Shown here piece after piece: positions 1 through 7,353 of a stretch of DNA of 64,000 nt. The position numbers and the translations under genes are program-made. Numbering within the stretch: the stretch's first letter is position 1; every line of letters starts with the position of its first letter. The notes below the pieces were generated by a model, which saw only the letters and a list, made by a program, of their open reading frames with translations, did not search any database and had not been told where the DNA came from. The DNA is from Sulfitobacter sp. EhC04 (GTDB taxonomy: Bacteria > Pseudomonadota > Alphaproteobacteria > Rhodobacterales > Rhodobacteraceae): assembly GCF_001650875.1 (NCBI RefSeq), contig NZ_LXYI01000008.1:62266-126265 (forward strand), read 5' to 3'.

Positions 1-354
1 TGACGTCGGGATCAGCCCGAGGAAGTTGGCGCAAACAATGAACATGAACAGCGTCATGATGTAGGGGAAGTATTTCACCCCTTCCTTGCCGCAGATATCC
101 TCGACCATCTTGTAGACAAAGCCATAGGCCAGCTCTGCCACCGACTGCATCCGCGAGGGCACGATGGCCCGCTTGGAGCTGCCCAAGACCATCAGCGCAA
201 AGGTGGCCAGAACCGCAAGGAACATCCAGAATGTCGCGTTGGTCACCGTGTACCAGGAAACCGCGCCCTCACCGAAAAACGGCTCGACGATGAATTGATC
301 CATCGGGTGAAAGACCAGACCGCCTTCTTCCGCACCTTGTGTCTCTGTCGCCAT
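1..354 (-). CDS. atpB: ATP synthase F0 subunit a, 3' part missing
   Basis: Membrane subunit a of F-type ATP synthase, which forms the proton half-channels beside the c-ring. Only the first 118 codons are inside the window; the gene runs off the left edge. The translation begins [20 protein letters not shown] and continues with a first hydrophobic segment (about residues 35-60) and then the family stretch with [11 protein letters not shown] and [18 protein letters not shown]. The start ATG (position 354) follows the atpI stop by one base, so the two are one operon in the usual atpI-atpB order. The remaining F0 genes should lie to the left. The identification is by recognisable family sequence; the truncation is a window effect, not a mutation. 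Confidence 0.95.
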   Translation of the reverse strand, partial: MATETQGAEEGGLVFHPMDQFIVEPFFGEGAVSWYTVTNATFWMFLAVLATFALMVLGSSKRAIVPSRMQSVAELAYGFVYKMVEDICGKEGVKYFPYIMTLFMFIVCANFLGLIPTS

Positions 355-355
355 C

Positions 356-706
356 TCAGGCTCCTTCGCTCCTGTCGTCCTTGTCGGACGCGTCCCCGGT
401 CATTTCGACCATCTTCTTTTCCTGGATTTCCTGTGCAGAGCGGAGCATCGTCTTTACTCCCGCCGCCAGGCCCAGCATGACAAACAGCACCATGAAGATC
501 GGCAAAGTGCCCAACAGCACATCCAGCCCGTATCCGATGCCGAAACCGATCCCAAGACCGGCCACAAGTTCGATCACCATTCGCCAGGCAAGCTGTGCCT
601 GAGAGTGATGTTCATCCGCGCGAGGTTTGGGCGAGCTGCGTTTTTTCACCGCTTTGATCCGAGCCTCTAGCTGCTCTAGCTGCTGCTGTTGGTCCGGATC
701 GCTCAT
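356..706 (-). CDS. atpI: ATP synthase protein I (AtpI)
   Basis: Small membrane protein encoded first in F0 operons. The family is thought to help assemble the c-ring or handle Mg2+, and is not essential in most hosts. The product is 116 aa. It has a charged N-terminus rich in Gln, Lys and Glu, then two hydrophobic segments (about residues 44-64 and 67-88) separated by a short GTLP turn, with the Gly-rich [13 protein letters not shown] motif typical of alphaproteobacterial AtpI. The acidic tail ends in [12 protein letters not shown]. It lies 1 bp upstream of atpB on the same strand. The 172 bp between it and the LysR gene probably hold the operon promoter; I see no clear -35/-10 pair. Confidence 0.9.
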   Translation of the reverse strand: MSDPDQQQQLEQLEARIKAVKKRSSPKPRADEHHSQAQLAWRMVIELVAGLGIGFGIGYGLDVLLGTLPIFMVLFVMLGLAAGVKTMLRSAQEIQEKKMVEMTGDASDKDDRSEGA

Positions 707-878
707 GCCGCATACCCCAAGGGATGACTTGGGCGTTAGGTACTGGGCAGGGCCGTTAGAGTCAACTGAGATCGGTTTGGCAGTAAGGTGATATTTTTCA
801 ATGCTTTAATGGTAACACAGGATCACTTTCCAGCGCCTACCCGGCAGCGAGACGACGAATTCACCCACCTTTTCATAT

Positions 879-1790
879 TCAACCTTTTGGTTGATCATTC
901 TCGACCGGTGTCCGCCAGGGCGCGGTCTGCTGAAACAGCCAGTCATGGAATACGCGCACGGCCTTGCGGCGCAAGACGCCGTGACCACGCAGCAGATGAT
1001 AACCCCCTTCACGCATCCCGATGTCAGAAACCCGCACCAGCCGTCCTGCCGCGACCTCCCCTGCGACCACTTCTTCGGACACCAGCAAGACGCCCTGCCC
1101 GGCAATCGCCGCCTCGACGGCCAGAACAGAACTCAGCCGCCAGGTAAATTGCGGCACCTCCGCCGGGTCAACGCCGCCAGCCAAGGTGAACCAGCGGCCC
1201 CAACTGCCCCCCGACCGGTCCCGCAGCAACGGATAGGTCAGCAGATCGCGCGGAGACGTTCCAATTGTCAGCAACAACCCTGGCGCGGCAAAGGGATAAA
1301 GCGGCGCATTGGTCAGCAACTCCGAATTCGGATACTTTGCGCCGGGCGGCACGAAGCGGATCGCCAGGTCCGCCTCGTAACGCGCCACATCCGCCAGGTG
1401 GCGCGACGCCTCCAGCCGCACAGTCACCTCCGGGTGGGCGCAGCTGAAAGATTGCAAACGCTGAATGAGAAACTTCGTCGCGAACAGAGGTTCCGAATTG
1501 ACAGTGATCGTGCCCTCCGGCGTCTCGGCCAGCCCTTCCGTAGCAACGCCGATGGCATCGAGCGCGGGCGAGACCTGCGCCAGATAGGCGGCGCCGTCAT
1601 CTGTCAGCACAAGACCCCGCGACAGATCGCGGAACAATTGCACGCCCAGCCGATCCTCCAGCCCCCTGACGTGACGGCTGATGGACGAATGGCTGACCCG
1701 CAATTCCTCCGCCGCGCGGGAAAAGCTTTGATGGCGTCCCGCAGCCTCAAAGGCGCGCAGGGCATTCAGCGGGGGTAATGTTCGGCTCAT
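879..1790 (-). CDS. LysR-family regulator, GcvA-like
   Basis: DNA-binding transcriptional regulator of 303 aa. The N-terminus reads MSRTLPPLNALRAFEAAGRH, the hallmark of the GcvA/AmpR subgroup. A winged helix-turn-helix (about residues 8-65, with SFSRAAEELRVSHSSISRHV) is followed by a substrate-binding domain. I chose the ATG at 1790 because family members start there; an in-frame start 13 codons upstream would add an unrelated leader. The gene stands alone and is divergent from the DUF1127 gene, so the roughly 100 bp between them may hold its operator. The ligand and target cannot be told from sequence; GcvA-like proteins regulate glycine cleavage, beta-lactamase or amino-acid genes. Confidence 0.85.
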   Translation of the reverse strand: MSRTLPPLNALRAFEAAGRHQSFSRAAEELRVSHSSISRHVRGLEDRLGVQLFRDLSRGLVLTDDGAAYLAQVSPALDAIGVATEGLAETPEGTITVNSEPLFATKFLIQRLQSFSCAHPEVTVRLEASRHLADVARYEADLAIRFVPPGAKYPNSELLTNAPLYPFAAPGLLLTIGTSPRDLLTYPLLRDRSGGSWGRWFTLAGGVDPAEVPQFTWRLSSVLAVEAAIAGQGVLLVSEEVVAGEVAAGRLVRVSDIGMREGGYHLLRGHGVLRRKAVRVFHDWLFQQTAPWRTPVENDQPKG

Positions 1791-1895
1791 ACTTACTTGT
1801 GCAGTTTTGGCACACGTCACGTCAACCATTTGTCTTTGTGGGGCCTGAGCGATTGTGGAAAATTAGCTGCAACAGCAAGCAAGGAAGGCACAAAG

Positions 1896-2117
1896 ATGGC
1901 CTATGTCGCATATCCAATGGTCCAGTCGTCAAACAAGACCCGTGCAAATTTGAAACGCATCGTGGAGTCACTGCGCAGCCTGTTTCAACGCCGCAAACAT
2001 CCGCACCTGCGCGATCTGAGCGACCGTGCCGCGCGGGATGTGGGGATTGACCTGGCCACTCTCGAACAGCACCGCCTGCGCCTGCCGTCACAGCACAGCC
2101 ACCATCCACGCGGCTGA
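1896..2117 (+). CDS. DUF1127 domain protein
   Basis: Small basic protein of 73 aa. The C-terminal half has the DUF1127 pattern HLRDLSDRAARDVGIDLATL, an Arg-rich helix family common in alphaproteobacteria. Short members have been linked to RNA binding and to phosphate or carbon metabolism, but the role of this one is unknown. The ATG at 1896 is preceded by a clear AAGGAAGG ribosome site at 1881-1888, which decides it over the longer frame beginning near 1797. It is divergent from the GcvA-like regulator and is followed 40 bp later by an ArsR-type gene. Confidence 0.8.
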   Translation: MAYVAYPMVQSSNKTRANLKRIVESLRSLFQRRKHPHLRDLSDRAARDVGIDLATLEQHRLRLPSQHSHHPRG

Positions 2118-2157
2118 GCGGCTTCCCCAATCCCCGCGCCTTCGCTATTGAAGGGGG

Positions 2158-2499
2158 ATGACACCCACACTTGATCAGGTTTTCGCCGCTCTCGCCGATC
2201 CCACGCGCCGCGCGATTCTGGCCATGCTGCTGGAAGACGACATGGCCGTGACCGATGTGGCGGAACCGTTCGAGATGTCGCTGGCCGCGATTTCAAAGCA
2301 CCTCAACGTGCTGACGGGCGCCGGGTTGATCTCTCAGGAAAAGAGGGGGAGGGTGAAATGGTGCAAACTGGAGCCCGAAGCGATGAAAGCGGCGTCAACC
2401 TGGATGCAGGGCTTTGGCCAGTTCGAACCAATCCATCTGGACGCGTTTGAGCGTTTTCTGGAAGCGGAACTGCCCACAACGGACGAAAAAGGCGCGTGA
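2158..2499 (+). CDS. ArsR-family winged-helix regulator
   Basis: Transcriptional repressor of 113 aa. The helix-turn-helix lies at about residues 10-75 (LADPTRRAILAMLLEDDM; EMSLAAISKHLNVLTGAGLI), the fold of the ArsR/SmtB group. I see no metal-binding Cys pair (no CxC in helix alpha-3), so this is probably one of the non-metal members that often sit beside SRPBCC/AHSA1 genes. No such partner is next to it here. The stop codon lies inside a perfect 9 bp hairpin that probably terminates transcription from both sides. Confidence 0.85.
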   Translation: MTPTLDQVFAALADPTRRAILAMLLEDDMAVTDVAEPFEMSLAAISKHLNVLTGAGLISQEKRGRVKWCKLEPEAMKAASTWMQGFGQFEPIHLDAFERFLEAELPTTDEKGA

Positions 2500-2512
2500 T
2501 CCCTCACGCGCC
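2491..2512. terminator. bidirectional hairpin terminator
   Basis: Perfect inverted repeat GGCGCGTGA / TCACGCGCC with a TCCC loop. It has an A-run on its left side and CTGATTTT on its right, so it can work from both strands. It includes the stop codon of the ArsR gene and lies just beyond the end of the second microprotein gene on the other strand. Confidence 0.7.
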
Positions 2513-2519
2513 CTGATTT

Positions 2520-2588
2520 TCAGAAGGCCAACTGGATTACCACGAGAACGACAACAACAAGGCCAATGATGTAGATGAGGTTACGCAT
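2520..2588 (-). CDS. 22 aa single-pass membrane microprotein (second of a pair)
   Basis: Tiny open frame with the product MRNLIYIIGLVVVVLVVIQL followed by AF and a TGA stop. Almost the whole chain is one hydrophobic helix behind a short basic start. The ATG at 2588 is preceded by GAGGGG six bases upstream. It begins 10 bp after the stop of a sister gene (2599-2673) with nearly the same sequence, sharing IGLVVVVL. Both have their own ribosome sites, so these are very likely translated genes and not chance frames. The function is unknown. Small single-pass proteins of this kind usually modify membrane complexes or respond to stress. Confidence 0.7.
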   Translation of the reverse strand: MRNLIYIIGLVVVVLVVIQLAF

Positions 2589-2598
2589 CCCAAACCCC

Positions 2599-2673
2599 TC
2601 AGACCAGACCGAGCAGGCGCAGGATGGCAAGAACGACGACCACAAGGCCAATAAGATAAATGATGCTGCGCAC
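2599..2673 (-). CDS. 24 aa single-pass membrane microprotein (first of a pair)
   Basis: Open frame of 24 codons starting with GTG at 2673, seven bases after a GGAG ribosome site. The product begins with Met-Arg-Ser-Ile-Ile-Tyr-Leu and has the hydrophobic run IGLVVVVLAILRLLGLV. It matches the downstream 22 aa gene at most positions of the first 15 residues, so the pair looks like a tandem duplication. There is an Arg in the membrane helix (AILRLL), which the sister lacks. The pair is convergent with the ArsR gene and shares its terminator hairpin. No function can be assigned. Confidence 0.7.
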   Translation of the reverse strand: MRSIIYLIGLVVVVLAILRLLGLV

Positions 2674-2739
2674 GTTGACGCTCCTTTTTATTCAGATTGA
2701 ATAACGAACGCGTGATCTCTGCCTTTGGTTCCAATTACC

Positions 2740-3633
2740 TCAGACATTCTTTGCACTGTCATCCCGCAGCAAGAGCAGCAAGGCGAGTATCGTCAGCCCG
2801 ACGCCCCCCAACACAAACACTGACGGCACCCCGTTTCCCAGGAAAATCTCCCAGACGATCACCCAGGTCGGCGTGAGGTAGGTATAGGCCATGACCTTGG
2901 CCGAGGGCAGCCGAAGTGTCGCAAAGGACAGCAGCACCACAGTGATCGACGTGGCGCAAATGGTCACATAGGCCAGCGTGATCCAGACAAGCGGTGGTAA
3001 CGCCGCCCAGTCCGTCGCGGTTATGTCGCCCCAGGCGTAGACCAGCAGCAACACCGCGCCCGCCAGCAAGGTCCCGAAAGTAAAGGTGACAGGCCCCTCG
3101 CCCCGGTTCAGGCGGCGGACCAGCGGCGTATAGATTGCGTGGCTGACGCAGCCGATGAAATAGATCGCTTCGCCCCGCCCCACATCGAAGGCCATCAGCG
3201 CCCCCAGATCCGCGCGAAAAATGACCCATAGCGCCCCGGCCCCGCCAATGACCAGCGCCAGCGCCATCCGGGATGTCAGCACTTGCCGCAACATGAACCA
3301 GGCAACCGCGGCGGCCATGACCGGCACCAGGGTGAACACCGCCGCCGCGCTGACCGGCGGCGCGGTCTTCAAACCCTCGAACATCAGGACAAAGTAAAAG
3401 GCAAAGAAACCACCAAGCAGCAAATAGCGCCACGGCGCGGCAAAGCTGGATCGTGAGAGGGACCCGCGATGCCAGGCCAGTGCCCCGACAACGACCGCCG
3501 CCAGACAGAAACGGATCGCCGTAAACGCGGTGGGCTCGATGTCATTGGCAACAAGCGCACCCAGCGAAAACGACCCGGCGACGAGCGCAGAAAATACCAG
3601 CATGGCCAAATGACCCTGCGCACCCGGACTCAC
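2740..3633 (-). CDS. EamA-family (DMT) transporter
   Basis: Inner-membrane protein of 297 aa with about ten hydrophobic segments in two EamA repeats (about residues 10-140 and 155-290). It belongs to the drug/metabolite transporter superfamily, whose members export amino acids, drugs or metabolites or import nucleotide-type compounds. The substrate here is unknown. Its start overlaps the stop of the LysR gene at 3630-4508 by 4 bp (ATGA), so it is the second gene of that operon and probably the regulator's target or co-regulated partner. This is the first of three EamA genes in the window. Confidence 0.9.
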   Translation of the reverse strand: MSPGAQGHLAMLVFSALVAGSFSLGALVANDIEPTAFTAIRFCLAAVVVGALAWHRGSLSRSSFAAPWRYLLLGGFFAFYFVLMFEGLKTAPPVSAAAVFTLVPVMAAAVAWFMLRQVLTSRMALALVIGGAGALWVIFRADLGALMAFDVGRGEAIYFIGCVSHAIYTPLVRRLNRGEGPVTFTFGTLLAGAVLLLVYAWGDITATDWAALPPLVWITLAYVTICATSITVVLLSFATLRLPSAKVMAYTYLTPTWVIVWEIFLGNGVPSVFVLGGVGLTILALLLLLRDDSAKNV

Positions 3634-4508
3634 TGCTTGTCCTCATTAAACCGCTTCTTGATGAAGGCCAGCAGGGCTTGCACCTTTGTCGTTCGATGCA
3701 GGTCGACATGTGTCACCAGCCAGAGCGGAACGGCCCATTCATCACGCGGCGGGTAGACCTCGACCAGATCGGGGTGTCGCTCCGCCTCTGCTGCGCCCAT
3801 GAAGCCGATCCCGGCCCCCGACAGCACAGCGGCATTCACGGCTTCGCTGTCCGTACAGCGAAACCGGATTGCTTCTGTCGGCACGTTCTCTCGCAACCAG
3901 ACATAGAACGGCGCCCTGCTGTCCTCATTGTCCGGCCCGATGAAACGGTGTTTGGAATAATCCTGCGGCCCCTGGGGAAGTCCGTATTCCGCGACGTATT
4001 CGTGGCTGGCATAGGCGCCGAAGCAACTGGAAGTCATGGGTTGCACCACGTTGTCGGGCTGGTCCGGGATGGTGCCCGCACGGATGGCGACATGCGCCTC
4101 GCCGTATTCCAGCCGAAACAGCCGGTCCCCCGTCAGATACCGCACTGTGACCTTTGGATACTGCCGCTGAAAGGCGACCAGCATCGGTGTAAAGGCTTGC
4201 GACAGGCTTGCAACAGACGTGACCACAAGGTCGCCGGAAACATCCATTCCGCGCCCTTTTATCCGGCCGGAAAGCTGGCTGAACTGGTCATCGGTGGCCT
4301 GGGCCACCCGCAACAGGTCCTCTCCTGCTTCGGTGGCGGTATAGCCACGGGCATGGCGCTGGAACAATTTCACGCCCAACCGTCCCTCCAATGCGTCAAT
4401 GTGCCTGATCACCGTGGCGTGATGTACACCCAGAACCTCTGCAGCGCCGCTCACGGTGCCCAAACGGGCCACCTGATACGCTGTTCTGATTTCATCCCAG
4501 TTTTCCAT
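3630..4508 (-). CDS. LysR-family regulator
   Basis: Regulator of 292 aa. The N-terminal helix-turn-helix (ENWDEIRTAYQVARLGTVSG; GVHHATVIRHIDALEGRLGV) is at about residues 1-62 and is followed by a LysR substrate domain. It is transcribed divergently from the azoreductase gene at 4628 across a 119 bp gap. It is translationally coupled to the EamA transporter downstream. This arrangement suggests that it controls both the transporter and the flavin reductase, perhaps in response to a quinone or aromatic compound; that is inference from position only. Confidence 0.9.
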   Translation of the reverse strand: MENWDEIRTAYQVARLGTVSGAAEVLGVHHATVIRHIDALEGRLGVKLFQRHARGYTATEAGEDLLRVAQATDDQFSQLSGRIKGRGMDVSGDLVVTSVASLSQAFTPMLVAFQRQYPKVTVRYLTGDRLFRLEYGEAHVAIRAGTIPDQPDNVVQPMTSSCFGAYASHEYVAEYGLPQGPQDYSKHRFIGPDNEDSRAPFYVWLRENVPTEAIRFRCTDSEAVNAAVLSGAGIGFMGAAEAERHPDLVEVYPPRDEWAVPLWLVTHVDLHRTTKVQALLAFIKKRFNEDKQ

Positions 4509-4627
4509 TTGCCCCCTGCATCAACCTTTGTGCAAATTTGAACATGTCTCGCGCGTTTTCTGGCAGTTGTGTTTGCATTTGCAAGAGCCGATTTACAAAT
4601 CAAACGCATCAACCAAGGAAGTACACA

Positions 4628-5212
4628 ATGTCCATACTCCGCATCGACTCCTCCGCAAACACCGCAGACTCGATCACACGCAAGTTGACCGACCGGATCG
4701 TCGCCAAACTGGGCGACAGCGATATTGTTACCCGGGACCTCGCCCTCGAACCGCTGCCGCAGATCACCCACACTTGGGCCGTGGCCCGCGCGACACCCGA
4801 ATCCGACCGCGCGCCCGAGCAAATCGAGGCGCTGAAGGAATCCGACAAGCTGGTGGCAGAACTGCTGTCCGCCGACACCATCGTGATCGGCGCACCGATC
4901 TACAATTTTGGCGTGCCTGCCTCGCTCAAGGCATGGATCGACCTCGTGGCGCGCGTCGGCGTCACCTTCCGCTACACAGAAAACGGGCCCGAAGGGCTGG
5001 TCAAGGGCAAGCGCGTCATCATCGCCATGGCCTCCGGCGGTGTGCCAGCAGGGTCGCCGGCCGATTTCGTCACCGAATACCTGAAATTCGTGCTGGGTTT
5101 TCTGGGCATCACCGATGTGACCATCGTTGCCGCTGACGCGCTGGCCAAGGATGCCGAAGGCACCATCGCCCGCGCAAATAACCAGATCGACGGGCTTGCC
5201 ATCGCCGCTTGA
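4628..5212 (+). CDS. azoR: FMN-dependent NADH:quinone oxidoreductase / azoreductase
   Basis: Cytosolic flavodoxin-fold enzyme of 194 aa that reduces quinones and azo dyes with NAD(P)H through FMN. The N-terminus has the RIDSSANTADSITRKL loop that binds the FMN phosphate. The middle has the family signature PIYNFGVPASLKAWIDLVAR (about residues 95-114) followed by VTFRYTENGPEGL. Length fits AzoR (about 200 aa). The ATG at 4628 follows an AAGGAAG ribosome site; the longer upstream frame is not supported. It is divergent from a LysR gene, as is common for azoR, and ends in a strong hairpin terminator. Confidence 0.88.
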   Translation: MSILRIDSSANTADSITRKLTDRIVAKLGDSDIVTRDLALEPLPQITHTWAVARATPESDRAPEQIEALKESDKLVAELLSADTIVIGAPIYNFGVPASLKAWIDLVARVGVTFRYTENGPEGLVKGKRVIIAMASGGVPAGSPADFVTEYLKFVLGFLGITDVTIVAADALAKDAEGTIARANNQIDGLAIAA

Positions 5213-5245
5213 GGCGTCACCAGCCAAACAGCAAGAAACGCCTGA

Positions 5246-5279
5246 TGCGCCGGGCCGACACCCATGTCGGTCCGGCGCA
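5246..5279 (+). terminator. rho-independent-like terminator after azoR
   Basis: Stem of 15 bp (TGCGCCGGGCCGACA pairing with TGTCGGTCCGGCGCA, one G-T pair) and a CCCA loop. It is followed by GTTTATT, so the U-tract is short. It lies 34 bp past the azoR stop. Confidence 0.7.
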
Positions 5280-5373
5280 GTTTATTGCCACCCGGTCACA
5301 ACCAGCCGGAACCACCCGCCGCCCTGCCGCGTTGACAGACGGGTTCTGCCGCAGCGCACAAAAGGGGTGACTG

Positions 5374-7161
5374 ATGAGTGATTGGTTCGCGGGGTCCCAG
5401 GACCTTGTTGCATTGGGCCTGCTGGCCTGCGTGTTCATCGCCTTTATCCTCGAAAAATACCCGCCCGACACGACAGCCGTCGTTGGCGCGGCTGTGTTCA
5501 TAGTACTGGGCCTTGTCAGCCCCGACGATGTGATGGCCGTCTTCTCCAACCCGGCCCCGATCACGATTGCGGCGATGTTCGTCGTCTCAGGCGCGCTGGT
5601 GCGCACGGGGGTGCTGGATGCCATGGCCGGATTCATCGTCGAACGGGCCAAGACGCGACCCGTCCTCGCATTGGTCACTTTCTTCCTTGCGGCACTGATT
5701 GCATCGGCCTTTGTCAACAACACCCCGATTGTGCTGATCCTGATCCCGCTGGTGCTGCGCCTCAGCCACGCGGTAGGCATCGTTTCGACCCGCTTGCTGA
5801 TCCCCTTGTCCTATGTGTCGATTCTGGGCGGCACCTGCACCATGATCGGCACCTCCACCAACCTATTGGTGGATGGCGTTGCGCGTCAGAATGGCCTCGA
5901 CGCATTTGGTATCTTCGAAATCGCGCCTGTGGGCATCGTTGTCGCGCTCACTGGTCTGACCTTCATGGTGCTGGCCGGTCGTTTCCTGCTGCCCGACCGC
6001 GCCGACCGGGGGGCCGCGTCCATGCTGACCGAAACCACCTTTCTGACAGAGGTCGCGATCCTGCCTGACGCGCCGATGATCGGCCAGACGCTCGCCGACA
6101 CGCCGGAATTCAACCGCGCGGCGATCCGCATCACGGGGCTGCGCCGGGGCGGCAATATCCAGCGGTCGGACCTGCCCGAAACGGTACTGGCAAAGGGCGA
6201 CACCCTGATCCTGTCGCTGCCGACGTCGGAACTGCTCACTCTGCATGACATTTCGGGGCTGCGCGTGGGTCTGCGCCGCCCAGGCCGCCCCCGCGAGGAC
6301 GAAGCCCCCCTGATCGCAGAAGCCATCGTACCGCCGGGTCTGGCCCAGGGCCGGACAATGCTGGGTGTCACAGGGTTGGGCGCGGACTATGGCGTGCGCA
6401 TCCTGGGTGCAAACCGGCACGGGCATATTCCGGGCCCGGATCTGTGGTCAGTGAAACTGCGTTCGGCAGACAGGCTGCTCTTGCAGGGAACCGCCGCAGG
6501 ACTGGATGCGCTGGCACGCGGCGGCACCATCGTGTCGGTCTCGCGGCCTTCGGGGCGCGCGTACCGCAGACGCCAGGCCCCGATCGCCATCGGCGCGCTG
6601 CTGGCCGTTGTGACCCTTGCTGCCTTCAACGTGGCCAGCATCACGCTGTTGTCGATCCTCGCGGTGGCCCTGATCCTGTTCCTGCGCTGCATCGACAATG
6701 ACGAGGCCTGGGGATCAATCGACGCGACCATCCTGATCCTGATCTTTGCGATGCTGGTGATCGGGACCGGGCTTGAAAACAGCGGTGCTGTCGAAACCGT
6801 CGTGGGCACCCTTACCCCGCTGCTGGAGACCCTGCCCCCCCTCCTGCTGCTGGCGGCGGTCTATCTGACCGCCTCGGTGCTGACGGAGCTCGTCACGAAC
6901 AACGCCGTGGCGGTGATCCTGACCCCCATCGTCATCAGCCTTGCGCAGCAACTGGGCATCGACCCCCGCGCCCTGGTGGTGGCCGTGATGTTCGGAGCTT
7001 CGGCAAGTTTTGCCACGCCCATCGGCTACCAGACCAACACGCTGGTCTATGGTGCCGGGAACTACCACTTCCGCGACTTTCTGTTGATCGGCGTGCCGAT
7101 GAACCTGATCGTGGGCGGGGCGGCTGTTCTTGCCATCTCCATCTTCTTTCCGCTCGGCTGA
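5374..7161 (+). CDS. SLC13/DASS-type anion permease with TrkA-C domains
   Basis: Inner-membrane transporter of 595 aa. The N-terminal half has several helices with the motifs FVNNTPIVLILIPLVLRL and GGTCTMIGTSTNLLVDGVA. The latter is the Ser-Asn-Thr type substrate loop of the DASS/ArsB superfamily. Two RCK_C/TrkA-C regulatory domains fill about residues 215-395. The second membrane half repeats the motif as TELVTNNAVAVILTPIVISL and GASASFATPIGYQTNTLVYG. Relatives carry sulfate, dicarboxylates or other anions with Na+. Given the sulfur metabolism elsewhere in the window, a sulfate or sulfonate role is possible but not shown. It is a single-gene unit between the azoR terminator and ffh. Confidence 0.85.
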   Translation: MSDWFAGSQDLVALGLLACVFIAFILEKYPPDTTAVVGAAVFIVLGLVSPDDVMAVFSNPAPITIAAMFVVSGALVRTGVLDAMAGFIVERAKTRPVLALVTFFLAALIASAFVNNTPIVLILIPLVLRLSHAVGIVSTRLLIPLSYVSILGGTCTMIGTSTNLLVDGVARQNGLDAFGIFEIAPVGIVVALTGLTFMVLAGRFLLPDRADRGAASMLTETTFLTEVAILPDAPMIGQTLADTPEFNRAAIRITGLRRGGNIQRSDLPETVLAKGDTLILSLPTSELLTLHDISGLRVGLRRPGRPREDEAPLIAEAIVPPGLAQGRTMLGVTGLGADYGVRILGANRHGHIPGPDLWSVKLRSADRLLLQGTAAGLDALARGGTIVSVSRPSGRAYRRRQAPIAIGALLAVVTLAAFNVASITLLSILAVALILFLRCIDNDEAWGSIDATILILIFAMLVIGTGLENSGAVETVVGTLTPLLETLPPLLLLAAVYLTASVLTELVTNNAVAVILTPIVISLAQQLGIDPRALVVAVMFGASASFATPIGYQTNTLVYGAGNYHFRDFLLIGVPMNLIVGGAAVLAISIFFPLG

Positions 7162-7208
7162 TCCTGCCATGCTTGACTCCGCCCCGCCCAGCGCCTAAAT
7201 CGCTCGCA

Positions 7209-7252
7209 ATCCCCGGAAGCATCGCCTTCCGGTCCCTGTCTTGTGCGGGGAT
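7209..7252 (+). promoter_or_regulatory. two mutually exclusive hairpins before ffh
   Basis: ATCCCCG (7209-7215) can pair with CGGGGAT (7246-7252), or CCGGAAG (7213-7219) can pair with CTTCCGG (7226-7232). The two left arms share three bases, so both stems cannot form at once. The site is about 100 bp before ffh. It may be the permease terminator or part of an ffh leader. Confidence 0.35.
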
Positions 7253-7353
7253 CGCCCTCCACCAGCGTGTTACGCCCGTGGGGGCATTTGTGTATTCACT
7301 GCGGCCACCCTACATCTGGGGTATCCCGCAACCGACGATAAGGGGCTTTGCCC

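Noticed and set aside
7162-7353. SRP (4.5S) RNA gene next to ffh
   Set aside because: I looked for the GGAAG/GNAR core of SRP RNA; the GGAAG here sits in a short simple hairpin without the rest of the fold.
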